Shown: positions 38,298 to 47,793, counted from the first letter of the stretch. The stretch: 64,000 bases of DNA from Streptomyces parvulus (GCF_014648855.1 NZ_BMRX01000002.1:434001-498000); one strand, 5' to 3'. Notes: a model not told the origin generated them from the sequence alone. Made by a program: numbers and translations.

Positions 38298-39176
38298 ATG
38301 GATGGACAGCTTGACCGGCGGGCCGAACTGAGCGAGTTCCTGCGCACCCGGCGGGCCCGGCTGAAGCCGGAGGACGTGGGGCTGGAGTCGTTCGGACGCC
38401 ACCGCCGGGTGCCCGGCCTGCGGCGGGAGGAGCTGGCGCAGCTGGCCGGGGTGTCGGTGGCGTACTACACCCGGCTCGAACAGGGCAACGGGCAGAACGT
38501 GTCGGCGGAGGTCCTGGACGCGATCGCCCGGGCGCTCCGGCTGACCGACGCGGAGCAGGCCCACCTGACGCACCTGGCGAAGCCGAAGCAGCAGCGCAGG
38601 CGGACGTCGGCGGGGAGGAGCCAGCAGCCTCCCGTGCGGGTGGCGCTGCTCCAGCTGCTGGAGTCGATCGAGGCGGTGCCGGCGTACGTCTCGGGCCGCC
38701 GCTCCGAGATCCTCGCCTGGAACCGGATGGCGGCCGCCCTCTTCGGCGACTGGGGCCGGCTCCCGGCGCACGAGCGGAACTGGGCGCGGCTGGTCTTCCT
38801 GAACCCGGAGTACCGCGAGCTGTTCGTGGACTGGGACCAGAAGGCGTACGACATGGTCAGCTTCCTGCGCATGGACGCGGGCCGGCACCCGGACGACCCG
38901 CGGCTGTCCGCGCTGGTCGGCGAGCTGTCCGTGAAGAGCGAGGAGTTCCGGCGGCTGTGGGCCACGCACGACGTCAAGGAGAAGAGCTACGGCGTCAAGC
39001 GGATGCGGCACCCCCTGGTCGGCGACCTCACCCTGTCCTTCGAGACCTTCCGGCTGGTCGACGAGGACGAGCAGGCCTTCGTCACGTACCACGCCGAGCC
39101 GGGCTCGCCGTCGGCGGAGGCGCTGCGGCTGCTGGCGAGCTGGGGGACGGACGCGGCGGCGTCGCTGCGGACGTGA
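38298..39176 (+). CDS. XRE-family regulator with MmyB-like ligand domain
   Basis: The 292-aa protein has an N-terminal Cro/C1 helix-turn-helix (about 10-80, [22 protein letters not shown] and TRLEQG) and a C-terminal MmyB-like PAS domain (about 105-270, [51 protein letters not shown]). Members of this family bind small hydrophobic ligands and are often divergent from a dehydrogenase, as here. ATG 38298. Confidence 0.93.
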   Translation: MDGQLDRRAELSEFLRTRRARLKPEDVGLESFGRHRRVPGLRREELAQLAGVSVAYYTRLEQGNGQNVSAEVLDAIARALRLTDAEQAHLTHLAKPKQQRRRTSAGRSQQPPVRVALLQLLESIEAVPAYVSGRRSEILAWNRMAAALFGDWGRLPAHERNWARLVFLNPEYRELFVDWDQKAYDMVSFLRMDAGRHPDDPRLSALVGELSVKSEEFRRLWATHDVKEKSYGVKRMRHPLVGDLTLSFETFRLVDEDEQAFVTYHAEPGSPSAEALRLLASWGTDAAASLRT

Positions 39177-39224
39177 CCGCCGCCCGCGGCCTGCCGCGCC
39201 CGTCGGCGCCCCGCCGGGCCCCCG

Positions 39225-39908
39225 TCAGGCCGAGGCGTTCTCCCGCACGGTGATCCGGCCCTTCCGGATCGTCGCCACCCGTGGGGCCTTCCGTGCGATC
39301 GCCGAGTCGTGGGTGACCATCACGAAGGTCAGGCCCAGCTCCTTCCACATGCGGTCGAGTACGTCCATGATCTCGTCGCGGGTCGACTCGTCGAGGTTGC
39401 CGGTGGGCTCGTCGGCGAGCAGCACCTTGGGGCGCTTGACCAGTGCGCGGGCGGTGGCGACGCGCTGCTGCTGGCCGCCGGACATCTCGCCGGGGAGGTG
39501 GGCGAGGCGTTCGCCGAGGCCGACGGAGGCCAGGGCCTCGGCCGCCTGCTCGCGCCGGGCGCCCGCCCGGACGCCGAGCGGGACCAGCGCGGTCTCGACG
39601 TTCTCCTGCGCGGTGAGGGTCGGGATCAGGTTGAAGGACTGGAAGACGAAGCCGATGCTCTCGCTGCGCACCCGGGTCAGCCGGGCCTCGGGCAGCGTGG
39701 CCAGGTCGGTGCCGTCCAGGACGACCGAGCCGGAGCCGGGCCGGTCCAGGGCGCCCAGCATCTGGAGCAGGGTGGACTTGCCGCCGCCGGTGGGCCCCTG
39801 GATGACCAGGCGGTCGCCGTCGGCGATGGTCAGGTCGACGCCGTCGAGGGCGGTCACGGCGTCCTTGCCGCGGGTGTAGCGCTTGGTGACGCCGGTGAGT
39901 TCGTACAC
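39225..39908 (-). CDS. MacB-type ABC transporter ATPase
   Basis: The 227-aa ATPase has Walker A GPTGGGKSTLLQ near residues 37-48, signature MSGGQQQRVATARAL near 139-153, Walker B VLLADEPTGNLD near 160-171 and H-loop VTHDS. It matches LolD/MacB-type ATPases that drive mechanotransmission rather than bulk transport. GTG 39908 follows AGGAG. The permease gene lies 32 bases upstream in the same operon. Confidence 0.94.
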   Translation of the reverse strand: MYELTGVTKRYTRGKDAVTALDGVDLTIADGDRLVIQGPTGGGKSTLLQMLGALDRPGSGSVVLDGTDLATLPEARLTRVRSESIGFVFQSFNLIPTLTAQENVETALVPLGVRAGARREQAAEALASVGLGERLAHLPGEMSGGQQQRVATARALVKRPKVLLADEPTGNLDESTRDEIMDVLDRMWKELGLTFVMVTHDSAIARKAPRVATIRKGRITVRENASA

Positions 39909-39940
39909 GGTGGGACTCCTGGAGTACGGGGAAGGTGGAG

Positions 39941-41437
39941 CTACGCGACGCGGCGCAGTGCGTCGGCCGGGCGCAGCCGTGCGGCGCGCCAGCCGCCGAA
40001 GCCGCCCGCGACCAGCCCGCCGGCCACGGCGAGGGCGACCGCGAGGGCGATGGTGGTGACGCTGACGGGCGCGGTGAGCGCGATGTCGAGGGTCTTCGCG
40101 GCGGTCTGCCGGCCGGGACCGCCCATGCCGCCCCCGCCGAAGCCGCCGGGACCGCCCGCGCCCCCGCCCCCGCCCGTGCCGCCGCCGAGCTGGGCCTGGA
40201 GCGTGGGCCCGGCGGCCGTCACGGCGTACGCGCCCGCCAGACCGAGGGCGATGCCGAGGACGCCGCCGACCAGGCCGTTGACGACGGCCTCGCCGACCAC
40301 CTGCCGGGTGACCCGGCCCGAGCGCCAGCCCAGCGCCTTGAGCGTGCCGAACTCGCGGACCCGGCGGGAGACCGCCGAGGAGGTGAGCAGCCCGGCGACC
40401 AGGAAGGCGGCGGCCAGCACCACGATCGACAGCCACTTGCCGACGCCGGCGGCGAGGGAGGAGGCCGTGGACAGGGAGCCGGAGACGGTGTCGGCGAGGT
40501 CGGCGGAGGTGGTGACCGTGGTGTCCGGGATGCTCTTCCGGATGGCGGACTTGACGCCGTCGATCTTCTGCGAGTCCGTCGCCCGGACGTAGACCGTGGT
40601 CACCTTGTCCTTCGCGTCGCCGAGGGTCTGCGCCCGCTTCAGCGGCACGTAGAGGTTGGCGGCGGCGTCGCCGCTGTCGGCGGTGGCGATGCCGACGACC
40701 TCGAACTCCGTGCCCTTCACGGTGACCTTGCTGCCGGCCTTGAGCTTCTTCTCCTTGGCGTAGGCGGAGTCGGCGACGGCGACCGCGGCGTCGGTCTCCG
40801 ACTTCTCGAAGGTGCGGCCGCTGGTGATGGTGGAGGAGGTCAGCGGGCCGAGGGCGGGCTCGGTGACGTCGGTGCCGTAGACGGAGTAGCTGTTGACGTC
40901 GAAGTCGGCGCCGCCGCCCTGGACGCGGCCCTGAGGGGACTGCCCGCCGTCCGGACCGCCGCCCTGCCCTTGGCCCTCGCCCTCGCCCTGGCCGCCGGAG
41001 CCGCCCTCCTGCTGGAACCGGCCGCGGGAGAACTCGCCGCTGACCTTGACGACTTGGAGGCTCAGTCCGCCCACGGCGTCGGCGACACCGCTCTGGCCGG
41101 CGACCTTGCCGACGGTCGAGTCCGCCAGCGTCTGGAAGCCCTGCACCATGACGCGGTCGGTGCTCTGCTCCTCCTCGGAGCCGTCCTCCTGGGCGTCGAA
41201 GCGGAAGCGGGGGCGCTCGGCGGTGGCGCCGGAGGAGGGCTCGGCGGCCTTGGTGACCGTCATGTCCGTGCCCAGGCCGTACAGGGACTGCAGGACCCTG
41301 TCCTGGGCCCGGCTCATGCCTGCGGAGACGGAGTCGACGACGATGACCAGGGCGATGCCCAGCGCCAGGCCGGAGGCGACGACGAGGGCCGCCTTTCTGC
41401 GGCGGCGCAGTTCGCGCCTCAGGTAGGTGAAGAACAT
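39941..41437 (-). CDS. MacB/FtsX-family ABC permease
   Basis: The 498-aa protein has an N-terminal helix (about 15-40), a large outer domain (about 45-320) and three C-terminal helices with the FtsX pattern (VSRRVREFGTLKALGWRSGRV near 375-395; final WRAARLRPADALRRVA). The outer domain holds low-complexity segments: a Gly/Gln/Glu-rich stretch near 150-175 (GGSGGQGEGEGQGQGGG) and a Gly/Met-rich one near 430-455. With the ATPase it probably moves or senses an envelope molecule. ATG 41437. Confidence 0.9.
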   Translation of the reverse strand: MFFTYLRRELRRRRKAALVVASGLALGIALVIVVDSVSAGMSRAQDRVLQSLYGLGTDMTVTKAAEPSSGATAERPRFRFDAQEDGSEEEQSTDRVMVQGFQTLADSTVGKVAGQSGVADAVGGLSLQVVKVSGEFSRGRFQQEGGSGGQGEGEGQGQGGGPDGGQSPQGRVQGGGADFDVNSYSVYGTDVTEPALGPLTSSTITSGRTFEKSETDAAVAVADSAYAKEKKLKAGSKVTVKGTEFEVVGIATADSGDAAANLYVPLKRAQTLGDAKDKVTTVYVRATDSQKIDGVKSAIRKSIPDTTVTTSADLADTVSGSLSTASSLAAGVGKWLSIVVLAAAFLVAGLLTSSAVSRRVREFGTLKALGWRSGRVTRQVVGEAVVNGLVGGVLGIALGLAGAYAVTAAGPTLQAQLGGGTGGGGGAGGPGGFGGGGMGGPGRQTAAKTLDIALTAPVSVTTIALAVALAVAGGLVAGGFGGWRAARLRPADALRRVA

Positions 41438-41512
41438 GGCCGCAAGGTAGGGACGGCCCGTGATGAAGGGATAAGGCCCGCGTAAGAGGACGATGAGAAG
41501 CCGCGCCGAACG

Positions 41513-41556
41513 CCCGGCGCCCGCCACCCCCCGTGCGGGGAATGGCGGGCGCCGGG
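41513..41556 (-). terminator. Terminator after the L,D-transpeptidase gene
   Basis: CCCGGCGCCCGCCA (41513-41526) pairs with TGGCGGGCGCCGGG (41543-41556), with an inner C4/G4 pair, between the transpeptidase stop and the permease start. Confidence 0.85.
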
Positions 41557-41590
41557 TGCGAAGTACTGCCTGCCCGTGGGGAGTTCGGCG

Positions 41591-42835
41591 TCAGACCGCC
41601 GAACCGGCCTTCCACTGGGCCCAGTCCATGTTCCAGCCGTTGAGGCCGTTGTCCGGGGCGATGGTCTTGTCGCCGGTGTTCTGCACGACGACCACGTCAC
41701 CGATGATCGAGTTGTCGAAGAACCACGAACCGGGCGTGTTCGGGTCGTTGGCGCCCTTGGCGTCCTCCAGGCCCACGCAGCCGTGGCTGGTGTTGGCCTG
41801 GCCGAAGATGCCCTTGCCCCAGTAGTTCCCGTGGATGAAGGTGCCGGAGGTGCTCAGCCGCATGGCGTGGGGCACGTCCTTGATGTCGTACTCGCCCTTG
41901 CCGTCGTCGTCGGTGAAGCCGACGGTCGAGCCGTCCATCCGGGTCTCCTTGAACTTCTCGGAGATCACCATCTCGCCCTCGTAGGTCTTGTTGTCGGGCG
42001 AACCGGCGGAGATCGGGATGGTCTTGACCGTCTTGCCGTCCTGCGTGACCTTCATCTGCTTGGTCTTGGCGTCGACGTAGGAGACCTGGTTGCGGCCGAT
42101 CTTGAAGGTGACCGTCTTCTGCTGCACGCCGTAGACGCCGTCGGCGCCCTCGACCCCGTCGAGCGCCAGCTTGAGGGTGACGGTGGAGTTCTCCGTCCAG
42201 TACTTCTCCGGGCGGCAGTCCATGCGCTGGGTGCTGAACCAGTGGCAGGCGACCTCCTGGCCGCTGCTGGTGTTGACCGTGATGCCCTTCTGGACGGCGG
42301 CCTTGTCGGTGATCTCCTTGTCGAAGTTGATCGACACGGGCATGCCGACGCCGACGGTCTTGCCGTCGTCCGGCGTGAAGTTGCCGATGAAGCTGTTCTC
42401 CGGGGAGACCGTGGTGAAGGACGCGTTCTCGTGGGCGGCGCGGCCGTCGGAGTCCTGGGCGGTCGCGGTGATCTGGTACTTGGTGGCGCGCTCCAGCTGG
42501 CCGCTGGGCTTCCAGCTGGTCTTGTCGGCGGATATCTCGCCGTCGACGGCGGTGCCGTCCGAGGCGGTCATCTTCACCTCCGTGAGCGTGCCCTTGCTCA
42601 CGGTGACGCCGGTGCCGTTGTTGATGGAGGCGTTGTCCGAGCCGCCCTTCGGCGTGATCTTGATCTGGGCCTCGGAGGTCTTGTTGGCCGCCGCCTCGTC
42701 GACCTCGGCCTGCGAGGTCTTGTCCCCACCCCCGGAGGTGTCGGCGTCGCCGCTGGAACATGCAGAGAGCACCAGCACACCGCCGAGCAGTGCGGACGCG
42801 GCCGCCAGGCCCTTGCGCCGCTTACCGTCCGTCAT
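41591..42835 (-). CDS. L,D-transpeptidase lipoprotein with Ig-like domains
   Basis: The 414-aa lipoprotein (lipobox LSAC near residues 23-26) builds 3-3 cross-links in peptidoglycan outside the cell. Two bacterial Ig-like domains (about 50-250) precede the YkuD catalytic domain, whose His is in SGTFIHGNYWGKGIFG and whose nucleophile is Cys in SHGCVGLEDAKGAND. I chose ATG 42835 because GGAGAAG stands seven bases before it; ATG 42850 would add five residues. It is followed by a strong terminator. Confidence 0.93.
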   Translation of the reverse strand: MTDGKRRKGLAAASALLGGVLVLSACSSGDADTSGGGDKTSQAEVDEAAANKTSEAQIKITPKGGSDNASINNGTGVTVSKGTLTEVKMTASDGTAVDGEISADKTSWKPSGQLERATKYQITATAQDSDGRAAHENASFTTVSPENSFIGNFTPDDGKTVGVGMPVSINFDKEITDKAAVQKGITVNTSSGQEVACHWFSTQRMDCRPEKYWTENSTVTLKLALDGVEGADGVYGVQQKTVTFKIGRNQVSYVDAKTKQMKVTQDGKTVKTIPISAGSPDNKTYEGEMVISEKFKETRMDGSTVGFTDDDGKGEYDIKDVPHAMRLSTSGTFIHGNYWGKGIFGQANTSHGCVGLEDAKGANDPNTPGSWFFDNSIIGDVVVVQNTGDKTIAPDNGLNGWNMDWAQWKAGSAV

Positions 42836-43011
42836 CACACGCTTCTCCATCGTTGCCGATTTCCCGAAACCCCGAGATACCCCGTCAATAACTTTCAACG
42901 CTACGACCGGTTCGTCCCGTTCCACATCGCTCATGGGTGTGGGTCACGCCACGTTTTACCCCTTGGGGCGGGGGCACGGGGATCGGTCAGTGCGCACCGT
43001 GAGACGACGAA

Positions 43012-43039
43012 ACCCCGGGTGGTGGTTGCCACCCGGGGT
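43012..43039 (-). terminator. Terminator after the acidic protein gene
   Basis: ACCCCGGGTGG (43012-43022) and CCACCCGGGGT (43029-43039) form an 11-bp stem with a 6-base loop, 21 bases past the stop at 43061. Confidence 0.75.
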
Positions 43040-43060
43040 CACGAATTTCCCCACGTGGCG

Positions 43061-43414
43061 TCAGCCGACCCTCACCTCGTCGTCCTCCGGGTCGTTCTCG
43101 TCGTCATCATCCTCGCGCAGGTCCCACTCGGGCGAGTCGGGGTCGCAGTCGATCTGCTCGCTGCTCCAGGAGGCCTGCTGGAGTTCGACCCCGGGCACCG
43201 TCCCGACCAGATCGAAGGGGTCGACGAGGTGGGCCAGGGCCTCGGCGGTGTCCTCCGTCACAGCGCGTTCGGACCGGGCGCGTTCCGCTTCGGGCAGGTC
43301 CGCGTCCTCGGCGAGGCGCTGAAGTGCGGCGCCGGTGAGTGCCTCGTCGTCGTCGATCTCGACGACGAGCTCGACGCGAATGCGGACGAACCGGGATGTC
43401 TCTGGAGTGGTCAT
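43061..43414 (-). CDS. Acidic protein of unknown function, 117 aa
   Basis: The protein is strongly acidic: VRIRVELVVEIDDDEALTG near the start and a tail EDDDDENDPEDDEVRVG. It has no signal peptide or membrane span. ATG 43414 has only a weak ribosome site. I recognise no domain; the conserved-looking first 40 residues suggest a small alpha/beta fold. It lies opposite a sortase substrate gene with which it diverges. Confidence 0.75.
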   Translation of the reverse strand: MTTPETSRFVRIRVELVVEIDDDEALTGAALQRLAEDADLPEAERARSERAVTEDTAEALAHLVDPFDLVGTVPGVELQQASWSSEQIDCDPDSPEWDLREDDDDENDPEDDEVRVG

Positions 43415-43523
43415 GCCCGGAGCGTAAGGCCGACGGCTCCCGTGACTTTCCTGTGACCCGCGCCTTTCACTAACATCTGCCCACACGGCCAATTCGCCAG
43501 CGCCACAAGGGGATCGATATTCC

Positions 43524-43850
43524 GTGTCATCCGCTCGCCGTCCGTTGCTGACCGCCGCCGCCGCGGGGGGCCTCCTGTGCGCCCTGTGGTTCGTCCCGTC
43601 GGCGAACGCGACACCCGACACTCCGGTGTTCGAGTCCGCGGCCGCGACCCCGTCTCCGCAGGTCACCGCACAGGCCAGAGCCGCGTCCGCGGACACGGCG
43701 GCCACCACGACCACCGACGGGGGCACGACCCGGCTGGCCGACACCGGCAGCTTCGACAGCACCCCGTACGTCATCGGCGGCGCCCTGTGCCTCGGGCTCG
43801 GCGCCGGTTTCGTGGGGTACTCGGTGCGCCGGGAACGCCTCGAGTTCTGA
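43524..43850 (+). CDS. Small sortase-E-type cell-wall protein (LAxTG)
   Basis: The 108-aa protein has a signal peptide (RRPLLTAAAAGGLLCALWF, cleavage near SANA), a Thr/Ala-rich linker, the sorting signal LADTG near residue 72, a hydrophobic helix YVIGGALCLGLGAGFVGY and the tail RRER. LAxTG is the signal of class E sortases, which anchor chaplins in Streptomyces. The mature part is only about 45 residues with no domain, so it may be a cell-wall tag or spacer. GTG 43524. Confidence 0.82.
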   Translation: MSSARRPLLTAAAAGGLLCALWFVPSANATPDTPVFESAAATPSPQVTAQARAASADTAATTTTDGGTTRLADTGSFDSTPYVIGGALCLGLGAGFVGYSVRRERLEF

Positions 43851-43872
43851 GGGTTCCGGCGTCGCCGGTCAT

Positions 43873-43910
43873 GCGTGAGGGGCCCCGTCCGACGACGGGG
43901 CCCCTCACGC
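43873..43910. terminator. 17-bp perfect terminator between the sortase substrate and hutH
   Basis: The arms 43873-43889 (GCGTGAGGGGCCCCGTC) and 43894-43910 pair fully around CGAC and lie between the two converging stop codons. Confidence 0.92.
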
Positions 43911-43917
43911 GTCGGCG

Positions 43918-45456
43918 TCAGCGCAGCGGGCCGGTGACCGTCTCCGCCGCCGTGACCAGGTGCCCGGCGCGCACGAAGGCGTCCGCCGCGGCCAGGTCGG
44001 GCGACAGGTACCGGTCGGGCCCCGGGCCCTGCACGCCGGCCGCCCGTACGGCGTCGATGACGGCCCGCGAGGCCGGGGCCGGGGTCAGTCCCTCGCGGAG
44101 CTGGATCGCGCGCGTGGCCGCGTACAGCTCGACGGCGATCACCCGGGCCAGGTTGTCGACGGCCGTGCGCAGCTTGCGCGCCGCCGACCAGCCCATCGAC
44201 ACGTGGTCCTCCTGCATGGCGGACGACGGGATGGAGTCCGCGGAGGCCGGTACGGCGAGCCGCTTCAGCTCGCCGACCAGGGCCGCCTGCGTGTACTGGG
44301 CGATCATCAGCCCGGAGTCCACGCCGGCGTCGTCGGCGAGGAACGGCGGCAGGCCGTGGCTGCGGTTCTTGTCGAGCAGCCGGTCGGTGCGCCGCTCGGC
44401 GATGGACCCGAGGTCGGCGGCGGCCACGGCGAGGAAGTCGAGGACGTAGGCGACCGGGGCGCCGTGGAAGTTGCCGTTGGATTCCACCCGTCCGTCGGGC
44501 AGCACCACGGGGTTGTCCACGGCGGCCGCCAGCTCGCGCTCGGCGACCAGCGCGGCGTGCGCCATGGTGTCGCGGCCGGCGCCGGCGACCTGGGGGGCGC
44601 AGCGCACCGAGTAGGCGTCCTGGACGCGCGGGGCGTCGTCCTGGTGGTGGCCGGTCAGACCCGAGCCCCGGAGCACGGCGAGCATGTTGGCGGCGCTGGC
44701 CGCCTGCCCGGGATGGGGGCGGATGGCGTGCAGCTCGGGGGCGAGCACCCTGTCTGTGCCGAGCAGGGCCTCCATGGTCAGCGCCGCGGTGATGTCGGCG
44801 GACTTGTAGAGGGTGTCGAGGTCGGCGAGGGCCATGACCAGCATGCCCAGCATGCCGTCGGTGCCGTTGAGCAGGGCGAGGCCCTCCTTCTCGCGCAGCT
44901 CGACCGGCGCGATCCCGTGCTCGGCGAGCAGCTCCCCGGCCGGGCGCACGGTGCCGTCGGGCCCCTCGGCGTCCCCCTCGCCCATCAGGGTCAGCGCGCA
45001 GTGCGACAGCGGCGCGAGGTCGCCGGAGCAGCCCAGGGAGCCGTACTCGTGCACCACCGGGGTGATCCCGGCGTTCAGTACGTCGGCCATGGTCCGGGCG
45101 ACCTCGGGGCGGACGCCGGTGTGACCGGAGCAGACGGTCTTGAGCCGCAGGAACATCAGCGCGCGGACCACCTCGCGCTCGACCCGCGGCCCCATCCCGG
45201 CGGCGTGCGAGCGGACGATGTTGCGCTGGAGCGCGGCCCGCAGTTCCGGGCTGATGTGCCGGGTCGCCAGGGCACCGAAGCCGGTGCTCACCCCGTAGAC
45301 GGGTTCCGGCTTGGCGGCCAGCGCGTCCACGACCTCACGGGCCGCGGCCAGGGCGGCCAGCGCCTCCTCGGAGAGCTCGACCCGGGCACCGGCGCGCGCC
45401 ACGGCGAGAACGTCGGACGCGGTCACCCCGGTCGTCCCCACCACCACAGTGTGCAT
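43918..45456 (-). CDS. hutH: Histidine ammonia-lyase (histidase)
   Basis: The 512-aa enzyme removes ammonia from histidine to give urocanate, the first step of histidine use. The MIO cofactor forms from three residues that here are Cys143-Ser144-Gly145 (GSLGCSGDLAPLSH) rather than the common Ala-Ser-Gly; Streptomyces histidases are known to have this variant. Other active-site segments are YGVSTGFGALAT and NGNFHGAP. I use ATG 45456; ATG 45462 is possible. No other hut gene is adjacent. Confidence 0.96.
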   Translation of the reverse strand: MHTVVVGTTGVTASDVLAVARAGARVELSEEALAALAAAREVVDALAAKPEPVYGVSTGFGALATRHISPELRAALQRNIVRSHAAGMGPRVEREVVRALMFLRLKTVCSGHTGVRPEVARTMADVLNAGITPVVHEYGSLGCSGDLAPLSHCALTLMGEGDAEGPDGTVRPAGELLAEHGIAPVELREKEGLALLNGTDGMLGMLVMALADLDTLYKSADITAALTMEALLGTDRVLAPELHAIRPHPGQAASAANMLAVLRGSGLTGHHQDDAPRVQDAYSVRCAPQVAGAGRDTMAHAALVAERELAAAVDNPVVLPDGRVESNGNFHGAPVAYVLDFLAVAAADLGSIAERRTDRLLDKNRSHGLPPFLADDAGVDSGLMIAQYTQAALVGELKRLAVPASADSIPSSAMQEDHVSMGWSAARKLRTAVDNLARVIAVELYAATRAIQLREGLTPAPASRAVIDAVRAAGVQGPGPDRYLSPDLAAADAFVRAGHLVTAAETVTGPLR

Positions 45457-45549
45457 ATCCATATTCAGGAGCGTACGCAGTGAATTCCTTGATGTCACGA
45501 GGGGATGCGTCACCATCGGGCACCGCGTTCACCCCTTACCGGCCGAGGT

Positions 45550-46698
45550 CTACGGCGAGTGCCGCCCCCGGAACCGCCGACGCTCCCCGTCCTCCTCGCG
45601 GGTCGGCTCGTCGGCGAGCCGGACGACGGGGTCGTCGGGTCCCTCCCGGCCCGCGACGACCGGCCCGGCCGACCGCTCGGCCTTCGCGCGGTACTGGGCG
45701 GCGTCGGCCAGCCGGAACAGCCGGCGGGCGGAGCGCACCGGACCGACCTCGTCCTGGGTGGACGCGACGCCGCAGGCCACCCCGTCGCCCAGCTCCAGCT
45801 CGGCGGCCCGCCGGCACAGCTCCTCGGCGGCCTTGACCACCTCGTCGGCGGAGGGCCCGACCGCGAGCAGGCAGAACTCGTCCCCGCCGAGCCGCGCGGC
45901 CAGCGCCCCCGGCAGCATCGCCCCGCACAGCGACAGCACCGACCCGAACCGCTCCAGGAGCCGGTCCCCGACGGCGTGCCCGTGGGTGTCGTTGACCCTC
46001 TTGAGGCCGTTCAGGTCGCAGACGACGAGGCTGACGACCACGCCCTCCCCGCGGTGCCGCTCGACGGCCTCGTCCAGCGCCGCGTCCACGGCCCGGCGGT
46101 TGGCGAGCCCGGTGAGCGCGTCGGTGTACGCGAGCCGCCGGACCTCCTCCAGGCGCTCGGCCTGCGCGATCCCGGCGGCCACGACGGAGGCCAGCACGGT
46201 GGCGAAGTCGGCGTCGGGCCGCGCGAAGACCCGGTCGCCCACCGGGCGGGCCACGTACAGCTCGCCCCAGGCGCGGCCGTGCAGCACGATCGGCGCGACG
46301 ACGCAGCAGCCGCGCCCCCGGCGGCGCAGGGCGGCGACCCGCTGGTGGACGTATCCCGGCCGCCCGGCGGCGGGCCCCTCAGCCGTCTCCACCCAGGCGT
46401 CGGGCTCACCGCCGCCGGCCCAGCGCTCGTGCAGGAACTCGGTGATCTCCGCGAACTGGTGCACCGGGTAGGACTCGTCCTCCGGGAACTCCTCCTCGTC
46501 CTCGGCGCGCCTGCCCACGTTCACGAGGACCCGGAGCCGGCCCAGCTCGCGCTCCCACACCGACAGCGCGGCGAAGCTGCCGCCCAGTGCCAGACAGGCG
46601 CCGGCCGCCGCCGCCCGCCACGCCTCGCGGGAGCTGTGCGCGGCGGCCATGCCCTGCGCCAGTGCCACCACCGCCGCGAGCCGTCTGTCCTCACCCAT
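45550..46698 (-). CDS. GAF-GGDEF protein, probable diguanylate cyclase
   Basis: The 382-aa protein has an N-terminal GAF-like sensor (about 15-200, VVAPIVLHGRAWGELYVARP) and a GGDEF domain (about 210-365). The catalytic motif is intact, ARLGGDEFCLL near 266, with YTDALTGLANRRA at the domain start. It should make cyclic di-GMP, which holds back development in Streptomyces through BldD. It may match the protein called CdgE in S. coelicolor; that is from memory. A GTG just upstream (46701) is another start. Confidence 0.88.
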   Translation of the reverse strand: MGEDRRLAAVVALAQGMAAAHSSREAWRAAAAGACLALGGSFAALSVWERELGRLRVLVNVGRRAEDEEEFPEDESYPVHQFAEITEFLHERWAGGGEPDAWVETAEGPAAGRPGYVHQRVAALRRRGRGCCVVAPIVLHGRAWGELYVARPVGDRVFARPDADFATVLASVVAAGIAQAERLEEVRRLAYTDALTGLANRRAVDAALDEAVERHRGEGVVVSLVVCDLNGLKRVNDTHGHAVGDRLLERFGSVLSLCGAMLPGALAARLGGDEFCLLAVGPSADEVVKAAEELCRRAAELELGDGVACGVASTQDEVGPVRSARRLFRLADAAQYRAKAERSAGPVVAGREGPDDPVVRLADEPTREEDGERRRFRGRHSP

Positions 46699-46783
46699 CA
46701 CTCCAGGCTAGGGAGATCCAGCCGGAAACGTGACTCAAGCAGGGCGAACGGGGCGTAAACGGCGGAGAGGGGCAGGAGAGGGA

Positions 46784-47584
46784 CTACTCTCCCGGCCAGC
46801 GCGGCGCCCGCTTCTCGTTGAACGCCGCCACGCCCTCCGCCCGGTCGCCCGAGAAGGCCACCGACCGCCACGCCGCGTCCTCGACCTCCAGGCCCGCCCG
46901 CAGGTCCAGGCCGTGCCCGAGCCGCAGCGCGCGCTTGGCCGCCCGCAGCCCCACCGGCGAGTTCGCGGCCATCCGCGAGGCCAGCTCCAGCGCCCGCGCC
47001 CGGTCCTCGCCCTCGTCCACCAGCTCGTCCACCAGCCCCAGCTCGCGCGCCTCGGCGGCCTCCACCCGGCGCGCGGTGAACACCAGCTCGGCGGCGCGCG
47101 CCGCTCCCACCCGGCGCGGCAGCAGCTGCGTACCGCCACCGCCGGGGATCACCCCGACGGACACCTCGGGCAGCCCCACCACCGCCGTCGGGTCGGCCAC
47201 GATCACGTCGCAGGACAGCGCCAGCTCGAAACCGCCGCCCAGCGCGAAGCCGTGCACGGCGGCGATCGTCGGCACCGGCAGCTCCAGCACCGCGGTGTAG
47301 GCCCCGCGCGTCACCGGCCGCTGGCGCAGCAGGTCGGCGTCGGAGAAGGAGTTGCGCTCCTTCAGGTCGGCGCCCACGCAGAAGGCACGCTCATGGGTCG
47401 AGGTCAGCACCACCACCCGCACGGCCGGGTCCCCGGCGAGCGCCGCGCACGCCTCGGTGACGGAGCGGGCCATCGCGGTCGAGACGGCGTTCATGGCCTT
47501 GGGCCGGTCCAGCGCGAGTTCCGCGACATGCCCGTCCCCGTGCCGCCGCACCAGGACGAAATCTCCGAACCGCTCCTCGCTCAT
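46784..47584 (-). CDS. Enoyl-CoA hydratase/isomerase family protein
   Basis: The 266-aa crotonase-fold protein hydrates or isomerises enoyl-CoA. The oxyanion loops are AFCVGADLKER near 65-75 and HGFALGGGFELALSCD near 107-122 (Glu in FELAL), with the second Glu in PEVSVGVIPGGGG near 137. ATG 47584 follows GGAGGG. Its CoA substrate is unknown; no other beta-oxidation gene is next to it. Confidence 0.93.
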   Translation of the reverse strand: MSEERFGDFVLVRRHGDGHVAELALDRPKAMNAVSTAMARSVTEACAALAGDPAVRVVVLTSTHERAFCVGADLKERNSFSDADLLRQRPVTRGAYTAVLELPVPTIAAVHGFALGGGFELALSCDVIVADPTAVVGLPEVSVGVIPGGGGTQLLPRRVGAARAAELVFTARRVEAAEARELGLVDELVDEGEDRARALELASRMAANSPVGLRAAKRALRLGHGLDLRAGLEVEDAAWRSVAFSGDRAEGVAAFNEKRAPRWPGE

Positions 47585-47793
47585 GGCACCCTCCGGTTAA
47601 CGCGTGTTAACAATCGACCGTCCGATCATCGCAGGCGCGCCCGCGCGGCGGAAGGCCGGACCGGTTCCGTGCCGCCGTGCGCCGCCCACCCGTTCGAGTG
47701 ACATCACGCCGACCGCCGTACCCGGGCACACGGCAGCCCGTAGCGTCGCTCCGCCACGGCGCGGCGGGGGCCGGCGGGCACCGGGGAGGGATC

